This document shows positions 1-8,852 of a stretch of DNA of 64,000 bases, in pieces; the stretch's first letter is position 1, and each line of letters opens with the position of its first letter. The notes beneath the pieces are model-generated. The model searched no databases and had not been told where the DNA came from. It saw only the letters and a list, made by a program, of their open reading frames with translations. The position numbers and the translations under genes are program-made. Source of the stretch: Candidatus Brachybacter algidus (GTDB taxonomy: Bacteria; Bacteroidota; Bacteroidia; Chitinophagales; Saprospiraceae); the NCBI GenBank assembly GCA_016711705.1, contig JADJSK010000013.1, positions 124,001-188,000 on the forward strand, given 5' to 3'.

Positions 1-1109
1 GTATATATCTGGTCATCCGATCCAACGCCATCTTCCTAAGCAGTGAAGTAGCGCAGGAAGTTATTTTGGTGGTCGCTTTAGTTACCTCATTAATGGCGGC
101 ACTGATTGCTATACAGCAAAATGATATAAAGAAAGTACTCGCCTATTCTACCGTTTCTCAGTTGGGACTTATGTTCGTGGCATTGGGCGTAGGAGCTTAT
201 GATACTGCGTTATTTCACTTGACGACACATGCTTTCTTCAAGGCATTGTTATTTCTTGGTGCTGGTAGTGTCATCCATGCCATGAGTGGTGAGCAAGACA
301 TCAGAAGTATGGGTGGATTAAGAAAAAAATTACCTTCAACCTATTGGACCTTCCTGATTGGAACGTTGGCTATCATCGGATTCCCTTTGATGTCTGGTTT
401 CTTCTCAAAGGATGAGATTCTTGCCAGGTCATTTGCTTATGCGCCATGGGTATGGGGAATGGTGCTGGTTATCTCTATTCTGACGGCGTTTTATATGTTG
501 CGGTTATTTTATCTTACATTTTTTGGAGATTTCAAAGGCACGCATCATCAGAAAGATCATCTGCATGAGTCTCCGTCAAGCATGACGATTCCATTATGGA
601 TACTAGCTATACTTTCACTTGCCGGAGGTATATTGAATATACCTGAATTATTCCACGGCAATCATTTCCTTGCGTCCTGGCTTGAACCGGTCATCACCGG
701 AAGAGTGGGCATACATGAGATATCTCATACCACTGAATGGATTTTGATGGGTGTTACAACTGCCATCATACTAGGTATTATCTATTATTCTTACAGAAAA
801 TATGCTGTCAACAAGGATATTGCCCCTGCTGACGATAAGATACATGGTCTGAATAAGACCTTTGCAAATAAATTCTATGTAGATGAGATCTATGACACTG
901 TCATTGTGGAACCGGTTCAGTTCGGTTCGCGGGTAGCTCATGACTACATGGAGAAAAGTTTTATAGACAGGATAGTGGAAGGATTTGGCTCAATTGTCAA
1001 AGGTCTTGCTAATATGCTGCGTAAGACACAGGATGGCAACCTGGAGATCTACCTGCTGGGTATGGTCATCGGTGCTATTGCTTTATTTTTATATAACTAT
1101 TGGATGTAA
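1..1109 (+). CDS. nuoL: NADH-quinone oxidoreductase subunit L (5' end off window)
   Basis: Membrane proton-pumping subunit of respiratory complex I. The frame is open from the left edge (codons from base 3), so the N-terminal part lies outside the window and an internal TTG at 66 is not the real start. The conserved antiporter-like stretch QNDIKKVLAYSTVSQLG and the following THAFFKALLFLGAGSVIHA, with its conserved membrane Lys and His, are diagnostic for NuoL/MrpA-type proteins. The C-terminal part carries several hydrophobic helices and an amphipathic stretch before a last membrane segment, as expected for the lateral helix region. nuoM starts 7 bases after the stop, so the two are in one operon. 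Confidence 0.96.
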   Translation, partial: IYLVIRSNAIFLSSEVAQEVILVVALVTSLMAALIAIQQNDIKKVLAYSTVSQLGLMFVALGVGAYDTALFHLTTHAFFKALLFLGAGSVIHAMSGEQDIRSMGGLRKKLPSTYWTFLIGTLAIIGFPLMSGFFSKDEILARSFAYAPWVWGMVLVISILTAFYMLRLFYLTFFGDFKGTHHQKDHLHESPSSMTIPLWILAILSLAGGILNIPELFHGNHFLASWLEPVITGRVGIHEISHTTEWILMGVTTAIILGIIYYSYRKYAVNKDIAPADDKIHGLNKTFANKFYVDEIYDTVIVEPVQFGSRVAHDYMEKSFIDRIVEGFGSIVKGLANMLRKTQDGNLEIYLLGMVIGAIALFLYNYWM

Positions 1110-1115
1110 GATCAT

Positions 1116-2558
1116 ATGTCATTGTGGCTTGTAATTGTACCGTTTTTATTTAGCATACTTTTCTTTGTTTACAAGGGAAGCGGTGCTAAATTACTGGCAT
1201 TAATAGCCTCTCTGATTTTGATGGGCATCACCGGATATGCTGCTTCGACAATGGCAGGTGACGGCATGATGCAGCATATGGTAGATTATCCATGGATAAC
1301 AGATCCAATGATCTCCTTCAAACTAGGCATCGATGGCATGAGTATCATTTTATTGATGCTTTCTGCAGTAGTCTTGCCAATAATTATCCTTAGTACTTTT
1401 GACAAACCATTTTCTACAGGAACCAATCTTTATGCACTGATCTTTTTGATGATTGGAAGCATGAATGGTGTATTTATGGCGCTGGATGGATTGATATTCT
1501 ATATCTTCTGGGAAATGGCATTGATTCCGATCTACTTCATCTGTGCGATGTGGGGTGGTCAGAATAGAATCAATATCACGATCAAATTTTTCATATACAC
1601 CTTCGTGGGTTCACTATTCATGTTGGTTTCTTTGATCTATTTATATCTTAAAACACCTGTTCCGCATAGTTTCAGCATTGATGCTTTGATGTCCGTGGCA
1701 TTAAGTGGTGGTGAAGCTAGCCTGGTTTTCCTTGGATTATTTCTTGCCTTTGCGGTCAAAATGCCAGTCTTCCCTTTCCATTCATGGCAACCGGATACCT
1801 ATACGGTTTCACCGGTGGTGGGTTCTATGTTGTTGAGTGGTATAATGCTCAAGATGGGTACATTTGGCGCAGTGCGTTGGATGATGGGATTGGCTCCTGA
1901 AGGCATGGTGCAATGGCAGATGACACTAATTGTGTTAGCTGCTATCGGTATCGTCTATGGAGCTGTCATCGCTATCAGGCAAAATGATATCAAACGAGTG
2001 GTAGCTTGGAGTTCTATGTCACACGTAGGATTGATCGCGGCAGGATTATTTACGATGTCAGAAGCAGGACTGCAAGGAGGATTTGTACAAATGTTTAACC
2101 ACGGTATCAATGTCGTCGGTCTATTTTTAGTAGCAGATATCTTAGAGAAAAGATTAAAAACTAGAGATATCACCACAATGGGTGGCATAGCGAGTAAGGC
2201 TCCTATATTCGCCTTATTGAGTTTCATCATCGTTTGTGGTGCCATGGCTGTGCCATTGACCAATGGTTTCCCGGGTGAATTATTATTGTTAAAAAGTGTC
2301 TTTACTTACAATGCATGGTTGGGTGCTTTTGCCGGATTAACAATTATCTTCTGTGCGGTATATATGCTGCGCATCTTCCAATTGGTGATGTTCGGGGGCA
2401 CCAAGCCAAGTACAGAACATTTCGAGGAAGTCAACAGCATTGAAGGTGTTTCACTTGGCATCGTTGCATTCTTCGTAGTAATCCTGGGTATTTTCCCTCA
2501 GTCTATTCTGGATATGAGTGGAAGCGCTGTTAAGTCGTTTTTGGGCTTTGTGGGGTAG
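1116..2558 (+). CDS. nuoM: NADH-quinone oxidoreductase subunit M
   Basis: Second large antiporter-like membrane subunit of complex I. The 480-residue length fits the family. Conserved features are the FYIFWEMALIPIYF segment with its membrane Glu, FAVKMPVFPFHSWQPDTYT with the key Lys, and RQNDIKRVVAWSSMSHVG. Many hydrophobic helices run throughout. The ATG at 1116 lies 7 bases after nuoL. nuoN, which normally follows nuoM in this operon, is absent; the next gene is convergent hipT 35 bases downstream. Confidence 0.97.
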   Translation: MSLWLVIVPFLFSILFFVYKGSGAKLLALIASLILMGITGYAASTMAGDGMMQHMVDYPWITDPMISFKLGIDGMSIILLMLSAVVLPIIILSTFDKPFSTGTNLYALIFLMIGSMNGVFMALDGLIFYIFWEMALIPIYFICAMWGGQNRINITIKFFIYTFVGSLFMLVSLIYLYLKTPVPHSFSIDALMSVALSGGEASLVFLGLFLAFAVKMPVFPFHSWQPDTYTVSPVVGSMLLSGIMLKMGTFGAVRWMMGLAPEGMVQWQMTLIVLAAIGIVYGAVIAIRQNDIKRVVAWSSMSHVGLIAAGLFTMSEAGLQGGFVQMFNHGINVVGLFLVADILEKRLKTRDITTMGGIASKAPIFALLSFIIVCGAMAVPLTNGFPGELLLLKSVFTYNAWLGAFAGLTIIFCAVYMLRIFQLVMFGGTKPSTEHFEEVNSIEGVSLGIVAFFVVILGIFPQSILDMSGSAVKSFLGFVG

Positions 2559-2593
2559 AAAACTTTTTGTAAGAAAACAATACTGAATCCCAT

Positions 2594-3580
2594 CTATCTT
2601 TTTACCAATTGCTTCAGCCTTCCCTGATAAGCCTGCAAATAATTTCTCTTCGTAGCGTCATTTAGGTATGAGTTGAATATCATTATTTCAACCAAATGTG
2701 ATCTTGATACCATGAGTGACATAATATCCTGAAAGACCTTTTCTTTGATCCCCGCCAGCTCTGCTAATTTGGTAAATTGAGAACGGACCTTTCCCTGAAC
2801 ATGATTTTTCGGCATTAATCCATCATCCAATGCAAACTCTTTATCATTTATATGAATTCGACTATTAAGCAAGTCGTATGCGGGACTTAGGCGGTAATCT
2901 CCCATCGGAGTTTCAATGATGGAGAAGTTTTTATAGTGGGCATCTCCATTTAAAAAAAGGTAATTGAATATCAGGATTTTTAAAAGTCGCGGAGCTTCCA
3001 GTTTGTAAAGTGGCAAGTATTGTTTCATTAGATCAAACAACTCTGAATAATTTCCAAGATACTTATAATGTGTTCCATGAGTTTGAGGTGTTCTACCTGC
3101 CAGTGAGGCAAAATCCTCCTGTGCCCATTTTGTTCCATCCTCTTTTACATCGAACCTCTTGGTAATATATGCCGGATCTCCATTTTTAAAAAATATCAAT
3201 GCACTTTCCGCAGTCTCTATACCAAAAATCTGTCTTGCGATCTGCATGGTCAGATGCTCATTGGCAGGCATCTGATCTGCCTTTTTGCCGGCATTGGGAA
3301 TCGGTTTTAAAATATAAGTACCATGCTCCTCTTCGTTGATTAATCTTAATTTATTTTTTTCGAGTAGTACGGAAAACTTCTCCTGCACTCCGGACAGGGA
3401 TAGGTGTTTTTGATTATTTTCAAAAAGTTTATCTGTTTCAGTATTCGATGATGGTGAATCGTAAGGTAAGACGTGATGTACTTTTTTTCCTTTAAACATC
3501 CGATTTAAAGCAGTTCTGCTGTAAGTCTGAAATCCTTCAGATAAGGTAGCGGGGCAATATTTTATTTCCGTTAAGTTCAT
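2594..3580 (-). CDS. hipT: HipA-fold serine/threonine kinase toxin (HipT-like)
   Basis: A 328-residue protein matching the kinase core of HipA without the fused N1 subdomain. Visible motifs are the Gly-rich loop with an SLS triplet (S61-L62-S63) followed by GVQEK, which in known HipT/HipA kinases is the autophosphorylation loop; the catalytic stretch NGDAHYKNFS near 211-220; and the metal-binding LSPAYDLLNS (D236). Known family members phosphorylate aminoacyl-tRNA synthetases (GltX for HipA, TrpS for HipT); the target here is not known. The start overlaps the stop of the upstream small gene by ATGA, so translation is coupled. The separate N-terminal subunit makes this a tripartite HipBST-type arrangement rather than classic hipBA. 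Confidence 0.85.
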   Translation of the reverse strand: MNLTEIKYCPATLSEGFQTYSRTALNRMFKGKKVHHVLPYDSPSSNTETDKLFENNQKHLSLSGVQEKFSVLLEKNKLRLINEEEHGTYILKPIPNAGKKADQMPANEHLTMQIARQIFGIETAESALIFFKNGDPAYITKRFDVKEDGTKWAQEDFASLAGRTPQTHGTHYKYLGNYSELFDLMKQYLPLYKLEAPRLLKILIFNYLFLNGDAHYKNFSIIETPMGDYRLSPAYDLLNSRIHINDKEFALDDGLMPKNHVQGKVRSQFTKLAELAGIKEKVFQDIMSLMVSRSHLVEIMIFNSYLNDATKRNYLQAYQGRLKQLVKR

Positions 3581-3903
3581 TTAGTTTCCATTTGTATGAC
3601 CCTTACTGCTCCGATGCTATCGTTCTTAGCAGTCGTCATCAATATGCTAAAGAAATCATGGGGATCAATTCTGTTCAATCTGCATACCACCTCCTTATTA
3701 GAACCTTCAGGAAGCATATTGAAAAAAAAGGGGAAAAGAAATTTTGAGTGAAATTCTCGTTCAGACCTGGGTAAAGTAAGGCTAATGCTTGGCCTGTCGT
3801 GTGTTATCCATTCGTCATGATAGATAAAGGAAAAAGATCCATCATCATGTTGAATCAATATTCCTGCTTCTTCATTTTTGAATAATACTTTAGCATGTCT
3901 CAT
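3577..3903 (-). CDS. hipS: HipA N-terminal subdomain protein (HipS-like, probable antitoxin)
   Basis: A 108-residue stand-alone version of the HipA N1 (couple_hipA) domain. The stretch from ISLTLP to NMLPEG (about residues 40-67) is the hallmark of this domain and is normally fused in front of the kinase. In the described HipBST systems this small protein, rather than HipB, neutralises the kinase. It overlaps the upstream HTH gene and the downstream kinase gene by 4 bases each (ATGA), so all three are one translationally coupled operon. The antitoxin role here is inferred from the arrangement. Confidence 0.75.
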   Translation of the reverse strand: MRHAKVLFKNEEAGILIQHDDGSFSFIYHDEWITHDRPSISLTLPRSEREFHSKFLFPFFFNMLPEGSNKEVVCRLNRIDPHDFFSILMTTAKNDSIGAVRVIQMETK

Positions 3904-4118
3904 TTATTGGGATTGACATCTTTGATTTTTAAAGAAATCTGCAGGCCCAATACATCAGCCAACTTTTGGAGGGTATTTAAAGTTGGATTGCCTTTTCCGC
4001 TTTCAAATTGTTTTAATGTCCTAAGGCCAACTCCCGATAGTTCTGCAAGACTTTCTTGTGTAACATCAAGTGAATTTCTGCGTTCTTTTATTTTATTTAT
4101 TAATTCTAAAAAGTGCAT
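3900..4118 (-). CDS. hipB: HTH (XRE/HipB-like) transcriptional repressor
   Basis: A 72-residue Cro/C1-type helix-turn-helix protein. The segment VTQESLAELSGVGLRTLKQFESGKGNPTL is the typical scaffold with recognition helix (about residues 19-47). It is the first gene of the hipB-S-T operon and most likely represses it. Two palindromes of the form AGWGC-N8-GCACT lie 55 and 116 bases upstream and are good operator candidates. The protein is close to the bare DNA-binding fold and has no long C-terminal tail. Confidence 0.82.
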   Translation of the reverse strand: MHFLELINKIKERRNSLDVTQESLAELSGVGLRTLKQFESGKGNPTLNTLQKLADVLGLQISLKIKDVNPNK

Positions 4119-4137
4119 TATATAACATTTATTTATA

Positions 4138-4145
4138 CAAATATA
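4138..4145 (-). promoter_or_regulatory. Candidate -7 promoter element of hipB-S-T
   Basis: On the minus strand the octamer TATATTTG matches the Bacteroidota TAnnTTTG promoter consensus and lies about 20 bases upstream of the hipB start. No clear -33 TTTG box is seen, so the call is tentative. The nearer operator palindrome sits just upstream, where a bound repressor would interfere with polymerase. Confidence 0.4.
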
Positions 4146-4172
4146 CTACACTAAACATTAATTAAATTATAA

Positions 4173-4190
4173 AGAGCATTATATTGCACT
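4173..4190. promoter_or_regulatory. Candidate HipB operator, proximal (AGAGC-N8-GCACT)
   Basis: Near-perfect inverted repeat with 5-base arms and an 8-base AT spacer. The same layout recurs at 4234-4251. The well-known E. coli HipB operator also has 5-base arms with an 8-base spacer, although with a different arm sequence. Confidence 0.55.
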
Positions 4191-4233
4191 ATTATCAATA
4201 ATATGATAAATTTGGTAATTAGACCCAAGTATT

Positions 4234-4251
4234 AGTGCTGTATATTGCACT
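4234..4251. promoter_or_regulatory. Candidate HipB operator, distal (AGTGC-N8-GCACT)
   Basis: Perfect 5-base inverted repeat with an 8-base spacer, starting 61 bases after the start of the first palindrome. The shared right half TATATTGCACT and identical spacing indicate two sites for one dimeric regulator. A weaker half-site AGTGC occurs at 4112-4116 over the hipB start codon. Confidence 0.55.
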
Positions 4252-4307
4252 TTAATTAGATAATATAGCTGCTATTGAATCCTTAGATTATAGCAAACCA
4301 TATACTT

Positions 4308-4676
4308 TTAAGATTGTCTTGCGTTTAATTTGTGAAAAATACCTGTAGAATTATAATACGATCCGCCATATAAATACCATGACAACTCCTTCACATATAC
4401 AAATGCATTGTAAGTTCGGATCCAAAACACATCTTTATCCTCAACGATTCCGGTATACCACCGCCCTGAATGGCTGAACCCTTCATCCTCCATCTCATAC
4501 AAGATCCATTTTCTATGACAATGAATGCATTTTCTCATGGTCACTTCTCCATATCTACCTTCAGTAGCATCCATCCCTAGAGCGCAATTGATATAATTCA
4601 AATGACTTAAAGGAAGGCGGGCACAGATACAGTTGATTTCTTCAAGAACATTAAAATCAGATAATTCCTTTTCCAT
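4308..4676 (-). CDS. Hypothetical protein with CxxC motif
   Basis: A 122-residue soluble protein that I do not recognise. It has an N-terminal pair CIC (about residues 16-18) and a CIHCHRKW segment in the middle, which could form a small metal site. The C-terminal half is rich in Tyr and Trp. It has no signal peptide or membrane segment. It lies between the hip operon and the alcohol dehydrogenase, on the same strand as both, with gaps of about 130-190 bases. A zinc-ribbon-like fold is only a guess. Confidence 0.6.
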   Translation of the reverse strand: MEKELSDFNVLEEINCICARLPLSHLNYINCALGMDATEGRYGEVTMRKCIHCHRKWILYEMEDEGFSHSGRWYTGIVEDKDVFWIRTYNAFVYVKELSWYLYGGSYYNSTGIFHKLNARQS

Positions 4677-4806
4677 ATTAACTGGTATTTGCCTTATTGC
4701 TCTTTCTCTTAGTTTTATCTGCGTTATTACTTACTGTCCAGGCATTGTAATCCCTAACTTCTTGAACAGAATTTATGCTCTGCGCTCCATTTATAATTTA
4801 TTATTC

Positions 4807-5850
4807 CTACAAAGTAGACATATCAATCACAAATCGATACCTTACATCACCTTTCAACATTCTCTCGTATGCCTCATTGATGTTCTTAATATCGATGACT
4901 TCCACGTCACTCACTATGTTATGTGCAGCACAATAATCTAACATTTCCTGAGTTTCGGCAATGCCGCCAATCAATGATCCTGAAATACTTTTGCGACCTC
5001 CGATCAAATTGAAAGCGATTAGACCTGGACCTGGAGGTGGAGCACCAACCAACACCATATTGCCATCTCTATTTAACAACTGTATATAAGGGTTGTAATC
5101 ATGGGGTGCTGAAACGGTATTCAGAATAAAATCAAATGAATTTCGAACCGCTTTCATTTGTTCTTCATCAGAAGTCAACACAAAATGATGTGCTCCTAGT
5201 CTTTCTGCATCAGAAGCTTTAGCAGCAGTGTGGCTTAGCAAAGTCACATCTGCACCCATAGAAACAGCAAGTTTAACAGCCATATGACCAAGTCCACCCA
5301 GTCCTACGATCGCAACTTTTGTACCCTTACCTACTTTCCAATGTCTAAGCGGTGAATATGTGGTGATGCCTGCACAAAGCAAAGGCGCCACAGCCTCTAA
5401 TGGTAAATTATCTGATATTTGTAAAACAAAATCTTCGCGAACTATGATCATATTGCTATACCCGCCATAGGTCATCCCGCTGCCGTCGCGCTCAGGACTG
5501 TTGTATGTTCCGGTCGAACCTTCCTCGCAATACTGTTCCAGCCCATCGAGGCAACTAGCACATGTACTGCAACTATCTACCATGCAACCTACACCAACGA
5601 TGTCACCTGTTGTATACTTATTAACATCCGAACCTACAGCGATGACTTTACCAACAATCTCGTGACCCGGGACCACTGGATACACAGAATTATACCATTC
5701 ACCTCGAGCTGTATGTAAATCACTATGGCAAACACCACAATATAGAATCTCAATTTGCACATCAAAAGATGTCAGATCCCTTCTGTCTAAGTTCCAGGGG
5801 GCTAAGGGTGAAGTCTCGGATTGCGCTGCGTAAGCTTTAGTTTTTAGCAT
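4807..5850 (-). CDS. NAD(P)-dependent zinc alcohol dehydrogenase (YahK/CAD-like)
   Basis: Medium-chain dehydrogenase/reductase that interconverts alcohols and aldehydes with NAD(P)H. Visible are the catalytic zinc ligand C38 in CGVCHSDLH, H63-E64 in PGHE, the structural zinc cysteines C94, C97, C100 and C108, and a Rossmann GLGGLGH nucleotide loop near residues 184-190. The length (347) and the GEWYNSVYPVVPGHE region fit the cinnamyl/aliphatic aldehyde reductase branch, which usually prefers NADPH. It has no operon partner; the upstream region is the 600-base gap before the T9SS protein gene. Confidence 0.9.
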   Translation of the reverse strand: MLKTKAYAAQSETSPLAPWNLDRRDLTSFDVQIEILYCGVCHSDLHTARGEWYNSVYPVVPGHEIVGKVIAVGSDVNKYTTGDIVGVGCMVDSCSTCASCLDGLEQYCEEGSTGTYNSPERDGSGMTYGGYSNMIIVREDFVLQISDNLPLEAVAPLLCAGITTYSPLRHWKVGKGTKVAIVGLGGLGHMAVKLAVSMGADVTLLSHTAAKASDAERLGAHHFVLTSDEEQMKAVRNSFDFILNTVSAPHDYNPYIQLLNRDGNMVLVGAPPPGPGLIAFNLIGGRKSISGSLIGGIAETQEMLDYCAAHNIVSDVEVIDIKNINEAYERMLKGDVRYRFVIDMSTL

Positions 5851-6455
5851 TTTTGTTTCTTTTATTACAACTTAATAAAATTTCTCCCTAAAAGGTTTTG
5901 ACTTCTTTTATTATTAAAAATTATTGATTTTAAGGCAATAGCAATATTAAATATTCCCTGAGTAATCCTTTATCCAAATTATTGATTATTAACAAATAAT
6001 TGTATACATAGTGTACAATCTACGCTAACTTTGCTCCAGAAATTACGTTATAAAGAGTATTCTTTAAACTATTCATTATCAAGGAAGTATTTAGAGTTAT
6101 TGTCATAGGTATTTTAAATTGATTTTGAGTTTTAAATAATTTCTTAACGATTTCTGAATTCAATATGTAAACGTACAATAACGATTCAGATCTTAAAAAG
6201 TGGATTTATTAAAAATTTTATTTTTAATAAATCCAAAATGAAAGTCTATTCGTAAGTCTACTTTTTTGGGATAAAGGACGACGGAATTAATAGAAAATGA
6301 AGGTAAGTTTTACAGTGCAAATTAAACTAGAGAAATTTAATCGGGCTAATACAAGCAACAGGATCTAAAAATATTAAAAACTTTCGAATCAAGCACTCCA
6401 GTATACAAAGCAAATTTATTAAACACACTCTTTTCATATTTAAACTAAATTTCTA
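5851..6455. other. Intergenic region with AT-rich hairpin and small palindrome
   Basis: A gene-free divergent region between the alcohol dehydrogenase and the T9SS protein gene, so it should hold both promoters. It contains an ATTGTA/TACAAT inverted repeat near 5998-6018 that could be an operator, and a strong hairpin at 6202-6234 listed separately. No ORF of credible coding character is seen. Confidence 0.5.
6202..6234. repeat. Perfect 14-bp stem hairpin
   Basis: The arm GGATTTATTAAAAA (6202-6215) is perfectly complementary to 6221-6234 with a 5-base loop TTTTA. It stands about 220 bases upstream of the T9SS protein gene and far from any gene end, so it is not an obvious terminator for an annotated gene. 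It could be a leader-RNA structure or a remnant of a small palindromic element. Confidence 0.5.
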
Positions 6456-8072
6456 ATGAAATCATTTCTTTTACAATCACTCTTTATTCTTTTTACCATA
6501 TCTTTGGGTTCAACTACTTTGCAAGCGCAATGTGACTGTACTCCAGAGAATACCATATCCGCAGGTAATGGAAACGTCGATATCACCAATGGTCAAACGA
6601 AGTGTTTCAAAGCAGGAACATTTACAGGTAATTTCAATCTTTATGCCGGTGGTAAACTTTTCATCTGCGCTGGAGCTAATTTTAAACCAGGCAACATAAA
6701 TAACTTTGCCGGTGAAATAGTAAATTATGGTACACTTCAACCGAGTCAGTCTTTTTCTTTCTCCACAGGTGCCAAGATTGATAACTTCGGTAGATTTGTT
6801 TTAAACAAAAGTCTCAACTTCAATGGTGCGGTCACGATCATCAATGAATGGGAAGGAAGATTTTTCCTGAATGTAGACTTTAACCTGAACCAAGGCTCTA
6901 CACTTAACAATTATGGTATTGTAATGTCAAAAGGATCAGGACATAATATATCGACAAATAACAATTCTACTATAAATAATTACGGAGTATTGCGTGTTCA
7001 GGATGGCAACTTTAACCCTCAAGGCACATTCTTGAATGAAGGTATGGCTTATGCTGGCAAGCAAGTAAATATTAACTCAGGTACCAATGTTATTAATAAT
7101 TGTAGAATCGTCTTTGCTAAAGGAATGAATCACAATGGTAATAATTTTGAAAATAATGGTTTCGTCTGGTCTGCAGGAGAGGATGGAAACAGTTCTCACA
7201 TACAGCTTAACGGTGGTTCGAAGATTGTCAATGGCCCGTTGGCCCAGATAAGAGGTGTAAGATTTACCAATGGTGGCACAGTAAATGGTTCCGGCGAATT
7301 TTATATGACAGAGCAAACAAAGCAACAAGGTACATTTGTAGGAAGTAACTCAGGGAATCCTATAAGATTTTTTGATGTTTCACAAACTGGTGTAAAGATC
7401 ATGGATATTGAGTCTCCAGCACCTGGTATAACGATCAGGCCTGAAACAATGACACCACTGGATACTTTAGATTTTGGAAACATATGTACCAATCAAAACT
7501 ATCGTGATCTCCTTACAATTGGTCAATTGCCACTTCCTATCAAATTGTTATATTTTAACGGTGAGTGCAACGGCTCAGAAATCCAACTTGACTGGTTGAC
7601 ATCTGAGGAAGTGAATATCACAGGTTATAACGTAGAAGGTTCAGTAGATGGTAAAAACTTTGAAGTAGATGGCAAACTTTATGCTAAAGGGACTGATTTC
7701 AACTATTCATATACTACGAATAATACAAATTACAAATATTTCAGGCTTGCAGTTCAAGAAAAGGGTTTTGAAAGTTATTCCAATGTAGTCACTGTAAAAT
7801 GTGATTCTAAAGCATCAATTTCTAACTCTTCGATTTCTCCTAATCCAAATAACGGACGATTTAATTTGCAATTTAATGCAGAAGCATCAGGACCTGTTGA
7901 AGTAAAAATAATGAATGCACAATCTCAGATAATTTTTACTGATAAATTTGAAGCAGCCAAAGGTGAAAATTCTTTTGAAGTTGCACTAAATAAAGTACAG
8001 TCAGGATTTTATGTAGCGATAGCCAAAGACAAACAAGGTAAAGCTACCCATTTAAGATTTCTGGTCAACTAA
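6456..8072 (+). CDS. Secreted protein with T9SS type A sorting domain
   Basis: A 538-residue exported protein. It has an N-terminal signal peptide (about residues 1-24, ending LQAQ). A long Asn/Gly-rich region of short repeated turns follows (residues about 30-330), resembling a beta-solenoid or adhesin-like surface domain, then a compact domain from about 355. The last 80 residues (from SISPNPNNGRFNLQF) are a typical Por secretion C-terminal domain, which directs type IX secretion and surface attachment. The exact role is unknown. A terminator follows 26 bases after the stop. Confidence 0.8.
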   Translation: MKSFLLQSLFILFTISLGSTTLQAQCDCTPENTISAGNGNVDITNGQTKCFKAGTFTGNFNLYAGGKLFICAGANFKPGNINNFAGEIVNYGTLQPSQSFSFSTGAKIDNFGRFVLNKSLNFNGAVTIINEWEGRFFLNVDFNLNQGSTLNNYGIVMSKGSGHNISTNNNSTINNYGVLRVQDGNFNPQGTFLNEGMAYAGKQVNINSGTNVINNCRIVFAKGMNHNGNNFENNGFVWSAGEDGNSSHIQLNGGSKIVNGPLAQIRGVRFTNGGTVNGSGEFYMTEQTKQQGTFVGSNSGNPIRFFDVSQTGVKIMDIESPAPGITIRPETMTPLDTLDFGNICTNQNYRDLLTIGQLPLPIKLLYFNGECNGSEIQLDWLTSEEVNITGYNVEGSVDGKNFEVDGKLYAKGTDFNYSYTTNNTNYKYFRLAVQEKGFESYSNVVTVKCDSKASISNSSISPNPNNGRFNLQFNAEASGPVEVKIMNAQSQIIFTDKFEAAKGENSFEVALNKVQSGFYVAIAKDKQGKATHLRFLVN

Positions 8073-8097
8073 TCCACTTAGAAATACACACATTTAT

Positions 8098-8131
8098 AAA
8101 GGCAGTCGTTGAAAAATGACTGCCTTTTTTT
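8098..8131 (+). terminator. Rho-independent terminator after the T9SS protein gene
   Basis: Stem AAAGGCAGTC / GACTGCCTTT with a 10-base loop, followed by a run of T. It starts 26 bases after the stop codon at 8072. Confidence 0.85.
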
Positions 8132-8477
8132 AAAAAAAAATGTAAGTGAGTACCTAAATACAGTATAAGAAATTGATAATTTACTTGTTGCTTACCTCAA
8201 TATATCGGTGAATATTATTGTCGTTTTCCATAATATTTGAATATTTTGATAAAATTTGTTTTAAATGATAAAATTCTTGTCCTAGTTCAAGTGAAGTGTC
8301 ATTAACAATTCATTATATTTGATTTTTTAAAGTGTGTGTCAAGGTCGAAAGATCTTGTTTTTTGACTAAGTGTGGATTTGATTCTCTTCAAATCCACACA
8401 TTAGTTTTAGGAGGTTTCTTAATTCGAATCCATTTTTATCTCCATAAAATTTTTTACTTTCACATAAATATTTCCTC
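8132..8477. repeat. Intergenic region with 12-bp stem hairpin
   Basis: A gene-free stretch. At 8370-8399 the arm GTGTGGATTTGA pairs perfectly with TCAAATCCACAC across a 6-base loop. No T-run follows, so it is not a classic terminator. It lies 80 bases upstream of the VOC protein gene and could be a regulatory leader hairpin. Nothing else was recognised. Confidence 0.45.
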
Positions 8478-8852
8478 ATGAAAATTCCACAAGACCATCA
8501 GCAGGTAATGGTGTACCTGATCATCAAGGATGCAGCTGCCTTTTCTAGTTTTGCTCAGAACACTTTCGGCGGCCATTTATTGAACACTCACATGAGAGAA
8601 GATGGAATCACAATAATGCATGGAGAGATCAAAATAGGAGACAGCACCATTATGTTTGCAGAGGCTACCGAACAATTTTCCGTCCAGAATAGCCATTTTT
8701 TTATTTACGTAGAGGATGCTGATATTACTTACCACAAGATCCTTGATGGCGGTGGGCGAGTTGTCACAGAAATCAGCGATCTTCCTTATGGAAGAAGCGG
8801 AGGCGTAGAAGACCCATTTGGGAACACATGGTGGGTCACCGGTATTAATTAA
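8478..8852 (+). CDS. VOC-fold (glyoxalase/bleomycin resistance-like, PhnB type) protein
   Basis: A 124-residue single vicinal-oxygen-chelate protein. It shows paired beta-alpha-beta-beta-beta units: the N-terminal half with GGHLL and IMHGEIKIGDSTIMF, and the C-terminal half with FFIYVEDAD and a YGRSGGVEDPFGNTWW ending, which is typical of PhnB-like proteins. The substrate cannot be told from sequence. Its stop codon TAA (8850-8852) lies at the very border of the IS982 element; without the insertion the gene would still end in TAA. Confidence 0.85.
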   Translation: MKIPQDHQQVMVYLIIKDAAAFSSFAQNTFGGHLLNTHMREDGITIMHGEIKIGDSTIMFAEATEQFSVQNSHFFIYVEDADITYHKILDGGGRVVTEISDLPYGRSGGVEDPFGNTWWVTGIN

